Source: Flavobacteriaceae bacterium Ap0902 (lineage in GTDB: Bacteria > Bacteroidota > Bacteroidia > Flavobacteriales > Weeksellaceae). From it: a stretch of 53,692 nucleotides of DNA. The position numbers and the translations under genes were made by a program. The notes under the pieces were generated by a model. It made no database searches and was not told the DNA's origin. It saw nothing but the letters and a program-made list of their open reading frames with translations. The stretch spans positions 1 to 53,692 of the forward strand of contig WTFG01000013.1 of assembly GCA_009835005.1 (NCBI GenBank), written 5' to 3'. Below are positions 49,386 through 53,692 of this stretch, one piece after another (the first letter of the stretch is position 1; each line of letters opens with the position of its first letter).

Positions 49386-50786
49386 ATGAAAAAAATAGTA
49401 TTAAGTATAGCTTTAGCATCTATATGTGTTGGAGTTTCTGCTCAACAGACAGAGATGAAAGCCACGCAAGATGCATATCAAAACAAGAATTATTCAGTAG
49501 CATTACAACAGGCAGCTTTGGCAGAATCCAAATTAGATAGCGACCCAACGATTGAACCAGAAGCATTAGCACATTTCTATTACGCAGCAGCAGAATCTGC
49601 TAAACAATCAGGTGATTTAATTAAAGCTGGTGAATATTATGACAAATTAAAAAATATAGAAGGTAAAACATTCTATAAAACTAGAAATAAAGACACCAAG
49701 AATTGGGAGTATTATTTTAATCAAGCAAAAGCTAATCAAGTTGCATCTGCTGGTAATTACACCAAAGTTAAAAGTGAAACAGCACCAGAATCCATCGTTA
49801 ATCTGGATGTAGCAAAACTCAATCAAGAAGCGGCTAATGCTTTACAAAACGGGAACACTGCTTTTAATAATAAAGCGTATAAAAAGGCTGCAGATAATTT
49901 TCTAGAAGCATATTATTTGTATAAAATAATAGGTCAAGATAGACCCTTATTCAAATATTATGCAGCACTTGGGTATGTACAATCCAAAGAATTTGATAAA
50001 TCTGCAGATTTATTTCAATCATTGTTAGATGTTGGCTTTACAGGTGTTGAAACCAATTATATTGCTACCAATGCAGATGGTAAAGATGTTTCTTTCTCTA
50101 CCCAAGCAGATATGGATACGCAGGTTAAATTGGGTCTTGCCTCTAATCCAAGGACAGAGAAAACAGAATCTCTGCAGCAGGATTTGTATAGTAATGCGGC
50201 TTATACCTATTATCAATTAGAGCAGTTTGACAAAACTATAGAAGTAGGGCAAGAAGGCTTAGAATTATACCCTGATAATGAAAACATGAGCAAACTTGTA
50301 ACGGCAGCCTACCAGAGAAGTGGGAAAGTAGATGATTTCATAGCGTCCTTACAGGACAAAGTAGATAATGGCAGTGCAGATGCCGTGGATTATTTCAACT
50401 TAGCAAAATCCTTAGAAGATAAGGACTTTGACGCTAATTATGATAAAGCCAAAACATACTATAGCAAAGCCATAGAAATGAATCCAGATTTTGGAGACGC
50501 TCATCTTAACTATGCTTTCTTAATCATTGCACCAGAGAAAGATCTAGTGGCAAAGATGAATGAAAATCTAGGCAGTAGTGAACAAGAAAAGGAAATTTAT
50601 ACAGAGAATAAGCAAAAGAGAAAAACGCTGTATCAAGAGGCATTACCTCATTTAGAAAAGGCTTATAAGCAAAATCCAGATAATCCATCATTGATCAAAA
50701 TCCTTAAAAACTCGTACGAGGTTGTAGGGAATGATGACAAATATACAGAGTTTAAAGAGAAATATGATGCTATCGTACAGCCATAA
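49386..50786 (+). CDS. Exported TPR-repeat protein
   Basis: 466 residues. A signal peptide (MKKIVLSIALASICVGVSAQ) leads into tetratricopeptide repeats: ALQNGNTAFNNKAYKKAADN, AYTYYQLEQFDKTIEVGQEG, ALEDKDF-type SLEDKDFDANYDKAKTYYSKA and a C-terminal repeat before NSYEVVGNDDKYTEF. It is likely periplasmic or outer-membrane associated and works as a scaffold; partner unknown. It lies 3 bp after gyrA, and a terminator follows. Confidence 0.85.
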   Translation: MKKIVLSIALASICVGVSAQQTEMKATQDAYQNKNYSVALQQAALAESKLDSDPTIEPEALAHFYYAAAESAKQSGDLIKAGEYYDKLKNIEGKTFYKTRNKDTKNWEYYFNQAKANQVASAGNYTKVKSETAPESIVNLDVAKLNQEAANALQNGNTAFNNKAYKKAADNFLEAYYLYKIIGQDRPLFKYYAALGYVQSKEFDKSADLFQSLLDVGFTGVETNYIATNADGKDVSFSTQADMDTQVKLGLASNPRTEKTESLQQDLYSNAAYTYYQLEQFDKTIEVGQEGLELYPDNENMSKLVTAAYQRSGKVDDFIASLQDKVDNGSADAVDYFNLAKSLEDKDFDANYDKAKTYYSKAIEMNPDFGDAHLNYAFLIIAPEKDLVAKMNENLGSSEQEKEIYTENKQKRKTLYQEALPHLEKAYKQNPDNPSLIKILKNSYEVVGNDDKYTEFKEKYDAIVQP

Positions 50787-50813
50787 TTTATAATCCAATA
50801 GGATATAAATATC

Positions 50814-50844
50814 AAAGCCACTTCAATACAGAGGTGGCTTTTTC
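50814..50844 (+). terminator. Terminator after the gyrA / TPR unit
   Basis: AAAGCCAC (50814-50821) pairs with GTGGCTTT (50834-50841), then TTTC. 28 bp after the TPR stop and 30 bp from the convergent NlpC/P60 stop. Confidence 0.8.
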
Positions 50845-50873
50845 TTGTTCTAAACTTTAAATCTATTGTAGAA

Positions 50874-51638
50874 TTACGACGTCATAATCCTTTTGATAAA
50901 ACGTAATTTATGAGAATATCTTTGAGAATCGGTATTGAAGATTCCTGTTGAATCAATCGGGTCAATTCTTACTTTTCCGTGGGCATGGATTATCTTTTGA
51001 CCTTCTAAGATAATTCCTACATGGATGATTCTACCCTCTTCATTATCAAAAAATGCTAAATCCCCAGGTTGTGCTTCTTCCACAAAGCCAAGAACCTCGC
51101 CGTATTCCGCTTGTTGATAAGTATCTCTGGGCAAATAGATATTTTTCATTTTATAGACCTGTTGCACCATACCGCTACAATCCACACCAAAGGTTGATTT
51201 CCCACCCCATAGATAGGGCGTATTCAAGTACATTTGTGCCAAATCCACAATAGCAATAGGGTTATCATCCGCTTTTACAACCTCACCATTAAACTCAAAC
51301 ACTTGGTCATCAATTTGTACTACGCCATTATGAAAGTTGGGTAAACTAGCTCCAATCGGAATCGTCATCGGTGAATTCCCCATCACAAAATTGAAGATAT
51401 CCCCAGCAAAATAAATAGAATCCTCTTGAAAGAAAGTCTCAGAGCTAATTTCCGTAACCATTTTAGGATCAATCCAACCCGCATAATTATCGTACTTCGC
51501 AGTAACATACAACCACTTTTCCTCCGTTTTTAGAATCTCTACCTTATCGCCAAAAAGCAATTGCGTTACCATTTCTGCTCTATCGCTAGGCTCAGCCCTT
51601 ACAGGTGCAACGCTTTCTGTACAAATTCCGTATTTCAT
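50874..51638 (-). CDS. NlpC/P60 family (C40) peptidase with SH3 domain
   Basis: 254 residues. An SH3b-like region (about 5-65, VRAEPSDRAEMVTQLLFG) and a second beta domain precede the C40 domain. Catalytic residues are Cys154 (GVDCSGMV), His206 (IIHVGII) and His218 (IIHAHG), so it is probably active as an L-Ala-gamma-D-Glu/ meso-DAP type endopeptidase on peptidoglycan stem peptides. No signal peptide, suggesting recycling of cytoplasmic muropeptides. Overlaps the O-methyltransferase stop by 4 bp (ATGA). Confidence 0.92.
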   Translation of the reverse strand: MKYGICTESVAPVRAEPSDRAEMVTQLLFGDKVEILKTEEKWLYVTAKYDNYAGWIDPKMVTEISSETFFQEDSIYFAGDIFNFVMGNSPMTIPIGASLPNFHNGVVQIDDQVFEFNGEVVKADDNPIAIVDLAQMYLNTPYLWGGKSTFGVDCSGMVQQVYKMKNIYLPRDTYQQAEYGEVLGFVEEAQPGDLAFFDNEEGRIIHVGIILEGQKIIHAHGKVRIDPIDSTGIFNTDSQRYSHKLRFIKRIMTS

Positions 51639-52285
51639 TTCTTTCTAATTACACTTATACCATCACGCAAAGGTAGTAAAACAACTTCAACCCGGTCATC
51701 ATGAGCCACATACCGATTAAACTCCATAATCGCAGGCGTCATCTTATCGCTAATTTCATACTCCTCTAGCACCTTTCCCTTCCATAACACATTATCTGCT
51801 AGAATAATACCGCCAGAAGGCATCTTAGGCAAAATCAATTCAAAGTAATCAATATATCGCTTTTTCAACGCATCCATAAACACCAGATCATACACCTCAT
51901 CCGATTGCTCAATATATTCATAAGCATCAGAAATCACAGCATTAATTTTATCATGATAGCCAGAGCGCTCAAAAAAAGGCGTGTAAAAATCCTTTAAAGC
52001 AGGATTTCTATCAATCGTGGTAATCTTCCCATCATGAGCCAGACCTTCTGCCAAGCAAATCGTAGCATAGCCTGTATAAGTACCCACCTCCAGAATATGG
52101 TTGGGATGCATCATCTTAGAAATAATGCTCAAAAATCGCCCCTGTATATGCCCACTAATCATGTGATAGGTTACGAATTCCGCCTTCGTTTTCTCGGCTA
52201 ACTCCTTCAATAATGCAGGCTCGGCAGTTGTATTCTCCCCTAAATATTGATCCAATCGATGATCCTGAAAATCTCTATCTCCCAT
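51635..52285 (-). CDS. SAM-dependent O-methyltransferase, CCoAOMT-like
   Basis: About 216 residues. A Rossmann SAM-binding start ILEVGTYTGYATICLAEGL (GxxxG-type), KITTIDRNP, an acidic metal site with DLVFMDALKKRYIDYF and GGIILADNVLWKG, and the VEVVLLPLRDGISV end are those of family 3 O-methyltransferases acting on catechol-like or small metabolites. The start at MGDRDF (52285) is preferred: a TATCTTTG box stands 5 bp before it, and the 13 extra residues of the upstream frame are hydrophobic and unconserved. Coupled to the NlpC/P60 gene by a 4-bp overlap. Confidence 0.9.
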   Translation of the reverse strand: MGDRDFQDHRLDQYLGENTTAEPALLKELAEKTKAEFVTYHMISGHIQGRFLSIISKMMHPNHILEVGTYTGYATICLAEGLAHDGKITTIDRNPALKDFYTPFFERSGYHDKINAVISDAYEYIEQSDEVYDLVFMDALKKRYIDYFELILPKMPSGGIILADNVLWKGKVLEEYEISDKMTPAIMEFNRYVAHDDRVEVVLLPLRDGISVIRKK

Positions 52286-52290
52286 AACAA

Positions 52291-52298
52291 CAAAGATA
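52291..52298 (-). promoter_or_regulatory. -7 box directly in front of the O-methyltransferase
   Basis: Read leftward, TATCTTTG fits TAnnTTTG and lies 5 bp before the ATG at 52285. The -33 place is a partial match (ATG). It would give a leaderless transcript and argues for the shorter protein start. Confidence 0.45.
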
Positions 52299-52349
52299 AT
52301 CAATTTCAGAAAGTTAACATTCATATTAGTTCAAGACGCTTAACATAAA

Positions 52350-52515
52350 TTTTTTGGGCGATTTAACGGGCTTTCTGTTCCAATTCCTCGTTTTGTGAAG
52401 GACAAAATAGCTAGTCCGGTGTATTCTGCTTCGCGCCATACCCCAGCCGTCGTATTTGTCAGCTCCACAAAGCCTGCGGGATTTCCACGGCAATCCCTAT
52501 CGCGGGAGGGTTGGT
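52350..52515. repeat. Candidate dispersed intergenic repeat (Flavobacteria-type)
   Basis: A G+C-rich block inside an AT-rich region with no gene. It has end pieces that pair (GCGAT at 52358-52362, ATCGC at 52499-52503), an internal hairpin (TTTTGT at 52391-52396, ACAAAA at 52402-52407, GAAGG loop) and a tail GGGATTTCCACGGCAATCCC that reads like the ~150-bp GGGC...ATCCCT elements scattered in many flavobacterial genomes. I know this family only by its pattern; copies elsewhere cannot be checked here. Confidence 0.5.
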
Positions 52516-52612
52516 TTGTGGTTGTAGACTATTATAAAAACTTGTAGTTGTGAGAGTTTTAGTTAATCCTCTAGAATTAACAATAAATTATAGGCTGTAT
52601 TATTTCCAATTT

Positions 52613-52861
52613 TTATTTAATAATTTTAGTGTTTTTCTCATTATTTTCTTTTAAATAAATGGCAATAAAGGTCATTGGCTTTGTAGCTGATGCATTGTCA
52701 AAATGAAGTATATTTTGATTTTTAGGTTCGTAGAAGCTATCACCTTTATTTAAGATAATCTCTTCTTGACCTTCTATTTGAAATAATGCTTTTCCAGATT
52801 TAATAATTCCAATTACGGGACAAGGATGTAAATGTTTGGGTGCAAATTCTCTAGCTCCCAT
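52613..52861 (-). pseudogene. Truncated cupin-domain protein
   Basis: 82 codons. HLHPCPVIGIIKSGKALFQI is the cupin motif-1 region (His-x-His), and KGDSFYEPKNQNILH is motif 2, so the metal-binding centre is largely present. The usual N-terminal strands are missing. The frame continues upstream past one TAG (52871-52873) into the Spi-like fragment, with KIEM before and EITM after the stop, which would form a normal cupin strand. I therefore read it as the 3' part of a cupin gene broken by a nonsense codon. It could still be expressed from the ATG at 52861. Confidence 0.55.
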
Positions 52862-52870
52862 TGTAATTTC

Positions 52871-53128
52871 CTACATTTCTATTTTTGATACTTTTTGGGT
52901 AACATGAATATTAGATTTTTCTTTTGAGGAATATAACCAACTTACCAAACCCGTAGGGAAATAATCAGACTCTAAATCAAATCCATTAGTTTCGGAAAAA
53001 GTAAGAACTGGTTCAGCACGTTTATCCCCAGCTAGAATAATAAAACCACCTCCCTCATAATTTATTATGAAATATGCAGTTTTTTTATCTTTGCCAGCCC
53101 TCAATTTTGTATATTTTCTCTTCGAGTT
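52871..53128 (-). pseudogene. Fragment of a Spi-type (streptopain inhibitor/propeptide) domain
   Basis: Open frame from 53128 with no ATG (a TTG lies at 53104). Contains AYFIINYEGGGFIILAGDKR and EPVLTFSETNGFDLESDYFP and WLYSSKE, the second half of the Spi domain found as the prosegment of C10 peptidases. The first half and any peptidase domain are missing. An ATG-starting peptide (MKLEEKIYKIEGWQR) overlaps the 5' end in another frame, so a frameshift near 53100 may have cut the original gene. Decayed remnant, likely part of a larger broken gene or mosaic. Confidence 0.5.
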
Positions 53129-53146
53129 TCATTTCATTTTTTGAAT

Positions 53147-53677
53147 TTATTTTTTATACCAAACTTCAAATCTTGCTGCATAAGGCTTTCCCCAGTCTCC
53201 TTCATAAATAGTAAAATGGTATTTTGCACTATATTTCTGTAAAGAGTCGTTAGAATGTTCAACAATTATTTCGCTTCTTTTAATTAATCTACTTTCGGAC
53301 AATCTATCATTTTTAGTTATTTCATAAACTTTTAAAAATATTTTCCCACTATCAATCTTTGATAGCCAAATATCATAAGTATATAATCCAGGTTGAAAAG
53401 AATTATAAAGTTCAAAATCTTTATTTTTCGGAATTTTATTTGGTTTCTGTTCAATTGATTCGGTGTTTCCAAAAGTTTCGCCTTTAGGAATATTTAGTTC
53501 TATGTTGTTAGGTATTTTTAAATAATCTGCGTAAAAATCATATGGATAAAACATTAGAAAAAAACTAACAAAATATAAGCCAATAAATCCAACAACACCT
53601 GTTAGAAAGATTTGAAGAATGCCGATTTTGTTTTTAGGTAGTATTTCATAAACTGTGTAAGTTAAATTTTTAAACAT
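53147..53677 (-). CDS. Single-pass membrane protein, function unknown
   Basis: 176 residues. One hydrophobic helix (about 18-45, FLTGVVGFIGLYFVSFFLMF) follows a short basic N-terminus. The rest is a soluble, probably periplasmic, beta-rich domain with FQPGLYTYDIWLSKIDSGKI and YAARFEVWYKK. No family recognised. Leftward; the decayed Spi/cupin remnants start 15 bp beyond its stop. Confidence 0.65.
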   Translation of the reverse strand: MFKNLTYTVYEILPKNKIGILQIFLTGVVGFIGLYFVSFFLMFYPYDFYADYLKIPNNIELNIPKGETFGNTESIEQKPNKIPKNKDFELYNSFQPGLYTYDIWLSKIDSGKIFLKVYEITKNDRLSESRLIKRSEIIVEHSNDSLQKYSAKYHFTIYEGDWGKPYAARFEVWYKK

Positions 53678-53692
53678 TATACAGATTATGAT

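Overview
The window is a stretch of chromosome from an AT-rich member of the Bacteroidetes, most likely order Flavobacteriales. Support comes from type IX secretion (T9SS) C-terminal sorting domains on two secreted proteins, from -7 boxes of the Bacteroidetes form TAnnTTTG in front of many genes (with a -33 TTTG at exactly 19 bp for the str operon and for rpmH), from the general lack of Shine-Dalgarno sequences, and from Bacteroidetes-type gene order (miaB / sigma-54 activator / lptE / TPR / secG; rplQ followed by eno and gltA). No rRNA, tRNA, CRISPR array, insertion sequence, integrase or plasmid/phage module was found.

Layout. (1) 1-1.04 kb: a small T9SS cargo protein. (2) 1.5-7.4 kb: a leftward operon for asparagine/aspartate use (Dcu-type C4-dicarboxylate antiporter, periplasmic asparaginase, porin, aspartase) with a divergent Crp/Fnr-family regulator and a palindrome between them. 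(3) 7.4-12.7 kb: groES-groEL, a large secreted M43 metalloprotease with a T9SS tag, a small lipoprotein, and secG. (4) 12.7-19.3 kb: a leftward block with a TPR protein, lptE, a sigma-54 activator, a lipoprotein, miaB and a BamA/TamA-like outer-membrane protein. (5) 19.4-36.5 kb: the rightward str-S10-spc-alpha ribosomal supercluster from rpsL to rplQ, including two genes shorter than 60 codons (rpmD, rpmJ). (6) 36.5-39.3 kb: eno and gltA. (7) 39.3-46.6 kb: a small basic ORF, an EamA transporter, hemN, a Cys-glutathione peroxidase, kdsA, a small four-helix membrane protein, two glycosyltransferases that overlap tail to tail, an FtsE-like ATPase, and rpmH. (8) 46.8-52.3 kb: gyrA with a TPR lipid/periplasmic protein, an NlpC/P60 peptidase and an O-methyltransferase. 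(9) 52.3-53.7 kb: a probable dispersed intergenic repeat and a decayed patch (a Spi-type inhibitor-domain fragment, a broken cupin, an unknown single-pass membrane protein).

How the genes work together. The operon in (2) reads as a complete route: asparagine enters through the porin, is deamidated in the periplasm, aspartate is imported in exchange for fumarate or succinate, and aspartase releases fumarate and ammonia. Regions (4) and (7) hold several envelope functions (LptE, BamA-like protein, SecG, KdsA, glycosyltransferases). Region (5) supplies the translation machinery, SecY and RNA polymerase alpha from what looks like one very long transcription unit, interrupted only by a terminator-like hairpin between rpsJ and rplC.

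Most of the window is core genome. I did not find a convincing new defence, mobile or biosynthetic system. The observations most worth following are the rpsJ-rplC hairpin, the hairpin at the very 5' end of the str mRNA, the Crp/Fnr palindrome, the candidate dispersed repeat at 52.35-52.51 kb and the decayed mosaic beside it.
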